DNA of 64,000 nt from contig JACDOX010000012.1 of NCBI GenBank assembly GCA_014549065.1, forward strand, positions 9,743,413 to 9,807,412, read 5' to 3'. The notes under the pieces are model-generated. The model searched no databases. It was not told the origin of the DNA and was given only the letters and a program-made list of their open reading frames with translations. Below, piece by piece: positions 1 to 11,600 of this stretch (within the stretch, counting starts at the first letter, position 1; the number at the start of each line of letters is the position of its first letter). The position numbers were made by a program, and so were the translations under genes. The stretch is from Cardinalis cardinalis. Lineage: Eukaryota; Chordata; Aves; Passeriformes; Cardinalidae.

Positions 1-1239
1 TTCCAGGAATGTATTTGTCTAAAAAAAATACTGGAGTTAGCTAGGAAACTATATAACTACACAATAATAATTTTCAGAGCNATGAATATGTGAAAAATAA
101 ATAAAAAGCAAAAATCTCTTGGCATCATAGACNTCTTCAGGAAAGCAGACAACTATTTTTACTTTTTTTTCTTTCTCTATTAATACCACTAAAGCCATTT
201 GCATGTGTTCAGTGTTTTANGGACTTTACATAGAGATAAATCATAACATCAGAGTGTTGTGCTAAAGAAAAAAAATACAGGAGATTTTAATAAATAAATC
301 ATGAATCACTCAGCCTTACTTCCCAAAACAGCTTTCTTAATGTTGCTATGGTGGGCATCCATTTACTATGTCAACTCTCAGGATTCAGTTCATTTTATAT
401 AAATAATAGATAATAATGAATACAAATTATTGTGACATCTTAATGTGTGGAAAATTAATATTTTAGAAGTAGGAATGTACTATGTAGCAATGGTGAGAAG
501 CTATTTTCAAATAAAAAATTAAATTTAGAGAAAAATTAAGCCTTCACCCCCTGCAATACATGTGTCATAAAGAGAGTATTCAATCCTCTTTCTTCCAAAT
601 ATTAGGTTAACAAGAAGTAGGAAGGCTTTCATTGCGTGTAGAATTTTTCTCTTTCTGAGTAAGATTCATCCCTACTCCCTAGCCACTAGTCAACTTTTGT
701 TTCAGTTTCTTCTGTCTACTGGAATGTCTATGAAACTGTTAAGGATGAATTTTACTCTAGAGAGCTTGAGATCATATCTTGTTGATTAAAATATTCATCT
801 GGAATATAGAAAGCCAAATTCATACCAACAATTCTCTTAAGGTCTGATAAATCTTTGACTCTGAAAGAAGGACTCATCATTAATTGACATTTCTAGGATG
901 TTTTATCCTCATTGCAAATTCTGCTTGTATCAGATAAATCTACTGCATTTTTTCCCCTGCACTTTATAATATTCTGAAACTCTTATTGCCTTAATGCTTC
1001 ATGTATNCTAAATCTAACCACATTACAAGTAGCTGTGGTAAAAACCTCCTTAGGGAGTTTACTAGATGTGGTCCTCCNCATTTAAGTCAGACAATCTGCC
1101 CAAGGGAATATGGAAACATGTTCTCGTGGTTTATCTTGACAGATTATCTCTCTCAACAATTCTCAAGAGAAACTTGCAGCATTTAAAGGATCATGTCTAA
1201 AAAAAGGCAGACTGTTGCAGTGCTTTTAGGGAGTTTATG
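1..1239. other. AT-rich unique sequence, no gene seen
   Basis: AT-rich sequence with many stops in every frame. I see no exon, repeat family or RNA gene. A short open frame near 1001-1186 has no recognisable domain and contains ambiguous bases. Confidence 0.6.
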
Positions 1240-1730
1240 ATTTACATACACATGTGAACAGGTCTCTTCATCTACCCCCAGATTCCATTGTCTCTCTGGC
1301 AGTAGGACTGACACTCTGTCGTGGTCCCTGCTGTCCAGGTGCCTCATTCCAAGGNACCTACTTGCACCCCTGGCTCCCAGGCCGTGTCACCTTTTTGCTG
1401 AATTGCCTGCCTGATCTCTGCTAGCAATCACAGCCTGACTCCTGCACCCACGCTCACTCCAGCTGCTGGCACCTTGGGCACACAACAGGCTGGTTGCTCT
1501 CCAGGCCCCATAAATACTCAAGTGCATAGGAGAGAGACTTGTCTCAGGAAATGAGTTAAAAATGGTGTTTAATTAGAATACAGAACAGACAGCACTAACC
1601 AGGGCAGGGCACAGTCAGACAAGCATTCGGGCCAGCACACTGTTTACAGATGGCCAGACCTTTTTTTGTCCCCTTGTGCCTTTATCCCACATTTGCTCCT
1701 TCACATGATTTCTCTATGCTGTGGTGAAAG
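1240..1730 (-). mobile_element. Putative LTR remnant, minus strand
   Basis: This block is clearly GC-richer than its surroundings and has no open frame of note. Read on the minus strand it has LTR-like order: a TATA-like GGATAAAGG near 1679-1686, then an ATTAAA polyadenylation hexamer about 110 bp downstream (TTTAAT on the plus strand at 1568-1573), then a GC-rich tail. This would fit U3-R-U5 of an endogenous retrovirus LTR. I could not fix either end and saw no target-site duplication. Other possibilities are an unrelated GC-rich repeat or a small regulatory island. Confidence 0.38.
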
Positions 1731-2089
1731 AAATGCAGTAATTAGTGAATTTGCAGAATATTTATTATGACACATCAATGTACAATAATGGTATACAGTA
1801 TCTAAAACATATATCTCAGCTAAAAATCTAATGGGTTTTCACAAAACAAAACCAGGAAAATGGATATAACATATTGGTCTTGACTTGCCAGTCTTAGCCT
1901 CAGTATTTTTGCAAAAGCAGTAAGAATGCATTTGCATGAAATACTGTTTAGAGATGATGCCTGGAGAAAGACTTAAATACTTGGTCAATACAAGCATTTT
2001 CAGTGAAAATTGAAAGAGAAATTAGACTGTGACAGTAAATTTCTAGGATAGGAACTCCATTAATCTGTTCTGGTCAGCAATGTATGTAA
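1731..2089. other. AT-rich unique sequence
   Basis: Nothing recognisable between the LTR-like block and the CR1 fragment. Confidence 0.5.
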
Positions 2090-2281
2090 ACTAGAAGGAG
2101 GACCCAAGAAACTAGTGGCCAGTCAGTCTCACCTCCACCCCTGGAAAGATGATGGAACAGGTCTTTCCGGAGGTTATCACAACACATGTAGTAGAAAATA
2201 AGGTCATCAGGAATAGTCAACATGGATTATTTAAGGGGAAATCATGCTTGATCAATCTGATATAATTCCACCCTTTTCCTC
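2090..2281 (+). mobile_element. CR1 LINE fragment, internal ORF2 (start of reverse transcriptase)
   Basis: In the frame starting at 2115 the plus strand reads without a stop to about 2263. It includes PVSLTS, PGKMMEQV, NSQHG and KGKSCLINLI, which correspond to the N-terminal part of the CR1 reverse transcriptase (canonical RPVSLTS, PGKIMEQ, SQHGF and KGKSCLTNL). CR1 is a non-LTR retrotransposon whose ORF2 encodes an endonuclease and reverse transcriptase. Only about 190 bp is present: neither the catalytic FADD region nor the 3' tail is nearby. CR1 copies are usually anchored at their 3' end, so this is probably the remains of a larger copy cut by deletion. Confidence 0.8.
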
Positions 2282-5200
2282 TAAAAATTATGCATTTCAA
2301 CTTTTTCTTGGTAATTTTCTACGGAGCAATTCTACTTAAAAGACTTGATACATTTCTTGTAAGGAGGTTAACCTTTAATTATTTCATATATTTTTTCTTG
2401 ATGAAAATTCATAGTATATTTACAATGAAAAGCTATGTTCTTACAAAAATAAATCAAACTCATTGGCAATTATTTAAAAAGCAGCAGCAACGGACATTTT
2501 GTATTCAAATGTACAAAGATTCATAGTGGTTTGGACAAAGGTAAAAAAAATATTACTCTTAAATATATTGAAAGGAAGGAAGGAAAATATGTTGGGAAAA
2601 TATGCAGGGACTTTAAGGAACATTTGCTCCTGACTTTTAGGGGCAAATTTTAAAAAACAAGACTGTAAAATTAAGTGCAATTCATTCCTAAAGGTTGTAG
2701 CTAATTGAACAGAGAAACAAATATCTTAGCCTAAGTGCAGGGGAAGTAGGTGATCAGAAATCTTGGAGAGAGATAGACAGACTTCCAGATGAGTGGTGAC
2801 TTGCATATTGTCACAGGCTGACAAGCCNGAAACTTGAATCCTTAATTTTTCCTACCAAGAAGAGGCTTTGCATTGCATGGCCACTGTGCACTTTCTGATT
2901 CTTCCTGTGAATCTCCTGACAAATTCCAGATTGCCATAACTCTGAATAAGACCCAATATAAGATCACAATGAGATGACAAATTCCAAAATGTACAGCTGT
3001 AAAACCACTAGTGGACTTTGAAAACCATCTTCCCTTGCTTATACTGTTTAAATATACAATGACTATTGTGCAAATTAGACAAGAGAGTAGGCTTTTATCT
3101 TTTTGCTTTTCTAAAAACCAGTGCAATGACAGAGATTTATAATCCTCTGAGGAAATTGATGCATCAAATAAAACAAGTTTTACTGAACTAATTAAACACT
3201 TCCCATTTATCTATTTTTGTCATTTTTATGTATACATGTATTGAAACTGATTGAACATACCTATATATATATAAATTATAATAACATTATTCTACACTCC
3301 TTTGGTTTTTTGTTCTCTTTAAGTTTTTTCCCTGTGAAATATAAACCAAATGAAAATTGCAGAACACCAGGTGTAAGTTTTTCTGAAAAGTCTCTTGCCA
3401 AGTCATCCTGAAATTTTGTCTCTCAGATAAAGGTCAAGGACAGAAGGAAGCAGTAAGTATGCAGTATGAAAGCAATCAACCCTTACATTCATTTAAAAGC
3501 AGGACACCTTTAAAAAACCAATAATAGTAGCAGTTTGTCACAAAATCAATGGGTCTGATTCTCTTTTCACTAGCACAATTATAAATCGGGAGTAAATCCA
3601 AGTTTATTAATGAAGTTTTATTTGCATAAGTGTCAATGTATGGTGAGCTAGATGACAAAATTATCAACTGGTTTCTGTTTGCATAACTCCAGCATCGCTC
3701 TTATGAAAATAAGTGCACGTATATGCTGATGCATGTTTAAATTCNACATTCTTTTTTTTATCTGTATCCTAAAATAAATCAATTTCTGAAAGCATGTATT
3801 TCACTCATTATGCCATTTAAAAAATACTTAATTTTTTTCTGAAATTTAAAATTTTCTACAGTAATTTCTATATTTAAAATATAAAGGTATATTTTGTCTG
3901 GGTTTGGGTATTTTCTAGCTCTGCACTTTTTTAATAGCAGGATTATAACAATTTACCAAATTTACAATCAGTTGATGAATACAAACCAAAGTCTCACTGA
4001 AGAAAAGTGATTTTGCCTTTTAAAACATTGTGCTTTAACCTGGTGCTCCTTCTGTGTGATAGCCTTTTTTCCCATTCCAAGATCAGGCTTGTGTAAATAA
4101 AGTTGCAAGGGCCATGCTCTCAGACCACAACAAGAAATGATAGTTTACTGATGCACATCTCATGGATTTCTTTAGACCAGAGACATACTGTGATAAGTGC
4201 CATGCTCAAACATCCAAAAACAATGCTCCAGAACTAAAGTGTTCTTAGTAGATGCCTCCAGGTCTGCAAAGTGTACTATATTGATAGTCACAGGATGTTA
4301 GCTCTATTGAAATTGCTGTCTTAAAAAACCTCAACATTTGACAAAACAGTCTTATTGACTTTCTTGACATCAGTACAGCTCACTGAGTAGGCATTAGTTT
4401 TGGCTTACAGTGAAATTTCTCATGTGGAACTCAGCCTGAAAAACAAAGCTGCTCACAATAACTTTTTTTACTTCTAAGCATAGAAACCAGAAGAGTAATG
4501 ACAGTACTGAAAGAGAAAAAAAAAACCAAAACCAACTAGCCAGCCAACCAAAAAACCTCCTTAAACTTTTCTGGTAGACCTGAACCAAAACTGTTCATAT
4601 GTATCTTTGTGGTCAAATCAGATATTACAAGAAAACAAACACACAAACAAACAATTTAGTAAATTAAAAATAGTAATAACAAAATTATTCATATTTTAAA
4701 AATAATTTTGCTTACTGTTTGATATATTAACACAAGATAAACCTACAGTCACTCTCTTTTCCAGAAGAAGCTGCCACTCAGAGATGAGGGAATGGCTTCA
4801 CACCAACTAACTTCAGAAGACAAGTGCAGGCAGGCAATGAGAACAGACATACTGTAACCCTATCTGGAGTTGACAATATCTCTTCTGACTGTAGAGGGAG
4901 CTGAAAGAGACGAAAATTTTAAATTATACATCTCGCTTGGGAGCCAAAAATAAGTGTTATGATCAGCATCATTAGCTGTGATACTACCTCATCATGTTTG
5001 GGCAAGATCAACTCCTTATACCAGAACATACNTGATGACATTCCATACAAAAGCAGTTATTACTAGGCCAGGGTGCTAAATGCACTAAAATGAAACATGA
5101 AAGACAGTGCTACAAATATGGTTATATTTCATAGCACAGTTCTGTAACACATTAATATTTTATATGGTTGAGTTCTACAGAAATGACAGAAGTTTAATAT

Positions 5201-7429
5201 GAAAAAATTGCTTCTTTAAAGTTAACTTGAAACCTAACACAACAGTGAGTACAATTTTTAGATTTTCATCTTAATCCAAAACTAAGCATTTTGAAGTATC
5301 AGGTGATTGGAGGTTTGTTTATTTTTGGTTAATTTTTCTTTATTCTTTTTATTTTGGGAATCGTAGTGGGAGACATCAGAATCAGGAATTCTAGACTTTA
5401 TACTGTTGTAAATAATTTTTATCTTAATTAAATTTTAACTAAATATGTGTTTGTATGGCCAGTGTAGGCGGCCTAAATATGTAGTAAAACACTAGAGAGT
5501 CATTGAACATACATTTTCTTACTTCAAAAAAATATTTATCTTTATATTATATGTTGCAAAAAGTAGAGTTTCTTATAGATGCTCTATTTTCTCTCCTGAA
5601 CCTCAAGCAAAGTCATGCAAGCTTATAAATATTCTTTGTCCTGTTGAAGTCAGCATTAAAGTTAAGTATATCTGAGTTTCTCTGCAGGAATGATGTTTTG
5701 GGAATTATCTTGAAATATCCTTTGTGCTAGTGGTCCATTGCATTGACCTGAAGTGCCACTGACCTGAGTGAGTCTCAGGGAGATGCAGAGTTTGAGCTGC
5801 ACTGAACTCATTACAGAGCTGTAGGGTAGGAACTCCCGTTGCTTTCCAAAAGCTCANGTTGCCTTCAGTGGGGCCAGAACATTTTTCCCAAGTACAGGCT
5901 ATTCAAGCGAAAACAAAGAAGAAAGCAAAGACTCTAAAATTTAATCTAAGGATATGCTTTACCGACAAAAGTATTTTTAAGCAATTCTATATTTTTAACA
6001 ATCTACTTATAAAATGTGTATTCTAATTTTATTAGGTACATCAGCATATTTTTTAAATGGGGAAAAATATCGTGCACTCAATATTGCCAGGGTTTGTGTA
6101 ATTTTCCTTAATTTGCAAACCAACTATGGTTTTAGATTACTTCTTGATTTTCTTTTGTGCTTCCACTGCTGTTTAAAATCTGTATTCCAGGTACCTTGCT
6201 TGTGCATAAAAGGCATTTTTAATATTAATATTATTCAATGATAATTTATTTTAAAGGTTAAATGTTACTGCTCACTGAGTTTTTGGTAGGCTTCATGGGG
6301 TGGAACAAAACCCCGCAGCATAAATTTAAAGAAAGATGAACTCTTATTTTGGTCTTTACACCATTATTCAATTTAATTCTATTGNGTTTAAGAAAACAGC
6401 AACACAAATCTTAAGGTGAGAGATATGATCCAGCTAAAATTAGAACAGTATTGTTCTTGTTCACTTGGCTTTCCTAAGTAGTAATTAAATTACTATTTGA
6501 TATTAACTTCAGAGATTTTTTTTGTATAAAATAATATTTTAGGTGCTTTAGTAAGAATTTTCTCAAAGGATACTATTTCAAACATAGCTTATCTGACCCT
6601 GTTTGTCTAAAAAGGTTTTAGATCCTTTTAGCTGCAAATAGATAGCTTGCATTTATCTTGCCACATTTTTCTTTTATTTTCTTAGTGAGGAATTTTAGAA
6701 TATATTACCATAGTGATAATATACAAGTGAGATCCCACTACTAAAGTGGTGTTAATCACTGTCATACTGTCTAATAAATTGTGGCATTCAGATATTAAAC
6801 TTTACAGTTTTAAATTCACTGGAAGCTAATAGACACACAAGCAAAAAAAAAGCCATCCTTGGTCAGAAGAAATATGTGTAATGACAGTTCTTACCTGCTG
6901 GTGTTGTGTGTTCCTATCAAAACTTCTGCTCCATAAAGACCTTTACTTCTTGGTCTTTGCAGAACTTTAATTTGGCTCCTATGATTTTTGAGCAGGGTGT
7001 CTATTTTCAGTTCCCTATCATATGTCTCACTTTTTTTCACAAGACTATATGGATAAATAATAAAAAAAATTCATAGTAAAATAAGAGAAATATCTCATAA
7101 TTATGAAATGCACAGAGCTTCCTTTTGGTGCTGATTTGCAAGAGAGTACCAAATCCTAAGAAGACAAAGTGCTGACTGGGACTGTTGCCAGTTCATTTTA
7201 TAGTCATTTTATTGCCAGACAAAAGTATGTATTAATTTAAAAAAATTGAATAATCCTGTTGTCATAACATCTGGCATACAATTGAAGACATTCTTATTGA
7301 TTTTGCTTAGCACCCTTTTTATTCTTATATGGTCAATTTTGGCCAAAAGATTAATTCTAGCTGCCAAAATAGGAAATTTCCATTCCCTTCCAGGATAACA
7401 GAGTTGCTACTCTCAGTTTCAGTAGAGCA
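2282..7429. other. AT-rich unique sequence with short low-complexity tracts
   Basis: No gene or transposon recognised over about 5 kb. Small features are a (GGAA)n-like run near 2572-2585 and an A/C-only tract at 4517-4560. Open frames in this interval are all below 100 codons and lack recognisable motifs. Confidence 0.55.
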
Positions 7430-8690
7430 AAGTTTAAGCTGTTGCTATTCAGGAAGCTATTAATAGAGTATCCCAGGAGAATGCTTTTGAGGTCTCAGGC
7501 GTCCACAAATGCTGGTCAGTCTTTAAGAGCCCCTTTTAGAAGCACAGGAGCAGTCAGTTCCGTTGTGTCATAAGTCAAACAAGCAGAGCTCAAGACCAGC
7601 TTGGCAGGCCAGGAAAGTCCTCTTGAAGCTCAAGGGAAAGAAGAAATTGTATGATCTTGGGAAGCAAGGGATGAAAGGCAAGGCTTCACAGGAAGAGTAC
7701 TGAGTTGTGATTCATTTATGCAGGGAGAAGACATGAAAGGCCAATCTAAGGGTTGAGACTGACCAGTGCTACTCCAGATAGCAAGGGTTTTGTTAAATAT
7801 GTTATTAGCAAGATGTGGTCTAAAAATTTTGGACCTATACTTAACATTTTTCTATTATAAGGTCACACTTTGGCATAGCAGCATGTGTATTTTTTCTGGA
7901 TTTTAGTAAGGCTTTTAATATTGTCTCTGACAGCATCCTTCTGGTCAGTTATCCAGCTAGAGGATGAGCTGGCATGTGGTGCACTTGGTGAAGAAGAAAC
8001 TGAACAGCAGGGCTTAGGCAGTGAAGGCACCATTAATAAGTTTGCTGATAATACTACACTGAGAGGTGCTATTCTCCATCTTGAAGGACAAGAGGACTTG
8101 AAGAAGGGTCTAGATAGTTTGGAGCACTGGGCTATGATCAATGGAAACTAATTCCATGATATTTGACAGGATGGTGGATTCTGAACTTAGGAGGAAGTAA
8201 CGCTGGACACAAGTATAAACTGGGACATTGACTGGGGAGCAGCCCTGAAGAGAGAGACCTGACAGTGATGGATTCAGGACAGCAGGCTCAATAAAAGTCA
8301 GCAGTGTGCCCTGGCAGCCCAGAGGGCAAACTGCATCCTGGAGTGTATCAAACACAGCATGACCAGCTGGGCTAAAGGGGTGATTCGGTGTTGCTGCTGC
8401 CTCGATTTGAAGTGAACAGGCCTTCCCTAGAAATGGTCAGTCAAACTCCCAAACTAGTCAGTGATTAAGAGGCATTTGGACAATACTCTTGGTAATATGC
8501 CTTAATTTTTTTAAATCAATCAGGCAGTTGGATTAGATCTTCCAAGTGAAAGTCCCTTCCAACTGGAAGGGTCTGGTCTATCCTATTCTATTCTATTCTA
8601 TTCTATTCTATTCTATTCTATTCTATTCTATTCTATTCTATTCTATTCTATTCTATTCCATTCCATTCCATTCCATTCCATTCTATTCTG
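7430..8690 (+). mobile_element. CR1 LINE copy, 5'-truncated, internally deleted, with 3' tail
   Basis: This is the longest sense-strand CR1 in the window. The first part (about 7500-7770) reads, with a few stops, as the region before the reverse transcriptase: EAQEQSVPLC, RPAWQARKVLL, YDLGKQG, ICREKT-like. Near 7895-7945 it reads like the SKAFDTVSHSILL motif, decayed. At 8040-8145 it carries KFADNTTL in place of KFADDTKL, then LDSLEHWAMIN. Spacing between these blocks is much shorter than in an intact ORF2, so internal segments are missing. The 8270-8400 stretch matches the next coding segment, and 8400-8577 matches the CR1 3' region. The copy ends in an ATTCT-type repeat. Stops, deletions and a changed catalytic box show it is dead. 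Confidence 0.85.
8578..8690 (+). repeat. (TTCTA)n/(TTCCA)n microsatellite on the CR1 tail
   Basis: A nearly perfect pentanucleotide array. About fourteen TTCTA units are followed by a block of about five TTCCA units at roughly 8656-8680, then a return to TTCTA. It directly follows the CR1 3' end and shares the ATTCTA core of the CR1 terminal repeat, so it most likely arose by expansion of that tail. Confidence 0.93.
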
Positions 8691-11600
8691 TATTTTCATT
8701 TCCAGTTCAAATATGATCCAGGAAAATTTAATGGAGAGCTGATTAAATTTTTCAAAATATGCAAACTGGTCCTGATTCACAATTAGATTGCACATCTCAA
8801 CCCTTTCGCTTGTGTTGGATCAAACAAGAATGAGTAAGCAAGACAAGACAGAAGNTGCACTTGATACTCACAGTTCCCTTCCAACTCTTCATACTCTCTG
8901 ATATTAAGCTTCTTAATTCAACAGAAAACTAGTTTTAATTTATTACTTTCAAAACAGGCCAGACTAACTCTCTAAGATGTCATGCCCTTTAAATAGTTTC
9001 AGGGGCAGCAATAAAAATTAGCAAACAGCAGTAGGTAGAAGACAGCAAAATGACCTTTTCAGCAGCAGATTATACTAAAATAAATTGCATATAATGGAAA
9101 TTCTCTCCAGAGATGTTTTCAATCTAAAACTGCATTCCTCTGTCAGTCTTGGATTCTAACATCACACTTGCAATAATGCTTTATACCTGAGAAAAGTTAT
9201 CAGTTCTCAGATTAGTTATCACCAACCATGAAGATACATCTAGAACATGTCTGAAGACANTGGTGTCCTTTTCCAGTCCTTGTGGTGAGCTTTCTCATTT
9301 CATTTGTAAAATTTAAAATTCAATATTATTATTTCAGTCTTAACAGTCTGAAGATATAAGTAAGGCAGACTCAGGGAAAAACACACAAGTTTGAGCATAG
9401 GGTATTTCTTTGGATGTGAAACAGTAGTAAAGCAGACTCTTTACCATAGCTGTTCAACAAAGTAAGCAAAAAATTTTGTTAGCAGTAGTTATTAATACAA
9501 GAAGCCAGAGAATATTTAGTGATTTCCCACTAAAATATTGGGTCTTTCAAAATCAACAAAGGTATAACTTTAACAAAACAATAAATATTCAAGGTCATTA
9601 TCCATAATCCCTTAGCAATGTTATTTACAATCTTGCAATGAAATGAGCATTATCTACAGAATAAACAGTCAGGAAAACCAAAAGCACAGACATCATATTA
9701 AGCTTATAGCTGCCCTTCATACATGTCTCTATCTCATTGTGAAATTACCATCATATCATTGAAAAATCTGTAATACAGTATAAGGGGAATGAAAAATGGA
9801 ATTTCAAATTTTTCAAATGTTGCCAAACATTTTTAAATTTAAACGGCTGAAAGTGTCTTTCACTACCTTCCAAACTGATGGTTGTGTCCCTGTCAAAATA
9901 ACCCTCTGGAGATATCTTTACCTTTTCATTTTGTGGGACAAGAAGATATATTCCAATTAAAAGATTGGAATTTAATCTTACCCTGCATCTGACAGAATGA
10001 GACTTCATTTTAATTAGACACAACCTAACTGGCAGATGCAGGATTGATCAGGATAAGAACACAAAGCTGATGAACAGGATTATGAAAAACAAGTATACCT
10101 GAGATGTATGTTCAATGTTTTTATGCATCATCTGTCTTTTCTTATTTCAGTTCTTCCTATACTTCTCATGTGAGTCCAAAAGAATGGAATCAGGCTTTGG
10201 TCTCTAGAGTCCTACCTGACAAAGAAAACAGTTTACAAGGGGGAATATACACGTGTTAGCCCCTCTAATTTATATCAGACTACACAGACTGCTTGTTTAT
10301 TTCACTACTGCTTTAATCCTCAGCTTATTTAGGGGAGTGATTCCTTAACTCCAGCTTCTGACCCATTAAATTCTGTTTTTTTCTTACAGAAATTTAGCTG
10401 GATAAAGTACTGTGTTTCCTCCTTAGCACAAACATGGAACCTATCTGCACCTAGAAAAAAGTTTATCACTCTTCTAAAATCTCTAAGAGGACTGACGTTT
10501 TGTGTTAACATCTTATTTGGAAAAATATTAATGATTATAACTTGGTTTATTTCCATTTGTTGATTTTAGTCTTGGGCTGTATTGTTTTGATTTTTTTTTA
10601 TTGAAAGGCAAAGAAGTTCCTTCCTCTTCCTGACAGGAAGCCTTCATTTCTCCTACGATACAAGAATGCTTCATGTGAAATGCATAACAACCCCTCACAT
10701 AGACTTGAGGTCTCTCTAAACCCACATAAGGTCCCTCAGCAATAATGAGAAACAAATTCTGAAGATCTACTGACCTCCCTGAAAAATTTGTTGATATGCT
10801 GTTATCTAAATTTTAAAAATCGTGAAGACAGGTACAGCATACTAATGTACCTTCCTATAGACAAAATATTCACTCTTCAGTGGAGTAAAAAACATAGAAG
10901 ATAATTTTCCCTCAGGGGATGTCACATACAGGCAAGCTGCTCCCTGGATAGTCACATTGTTTGGTCTCTGCCTCCCAGATTTCAGCAAAGTCCTCAGTTT
11001 TCCTCTGACAGTTATTTCATTGAGCACTAATTCTGGCCACTGCCTCGCTGCCTGCTAGACAATCGTCTCCTGAAGGTACACAGCACTGTCACCCCACAGC
11101 TGCTGGTTTGTTCATTACTCAAAGCTGTCTGTTAATCAGATACTAAGTGCAAGGCTGCAGCATGCATGGTAGAGAATTCTAAATAAAGAGAAAGAAATCC
11201 TTACTCCCTCTTCTCTGTGTTCTTCTAAAAAACATATTTCCTGAAAATTTTGTTGCATTCCTCAGCTGTCCTACATGCTCCTCTAAGAACTCTGTAAGAA
11301 CTCTGAATTTATGAATTTTTAGGCCTATGGCATGAATAAAAATGGTAATATGATTTCTATCTAAAAGAGTAGTGTACCTGGAGTATTTTTCCTTTTCTGC
11401 AGCAAAAATCACACAGTGCACAGGACAAGGCATCAGTTCAAAAAAAACCAACAAATGTATGCCCCATGGTTGAGCACATGCTTTGAGATAAATTTCCCTC
11501 ATGTAGAAGTAATAATTTGAGAAGTACCATGGTTTGGCAGTTATCTCAGATGCAATTGCATCAGGGCAGTTACACTGCAGCTTTTGCTTCANTGCATCTC

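Noticed and set aside
11179..11502. 107-codon minus-strand open frame
   Set aside because: No recognisable domain, no codon-use contrast or splice context, and a length expected by chance in 64 kb.
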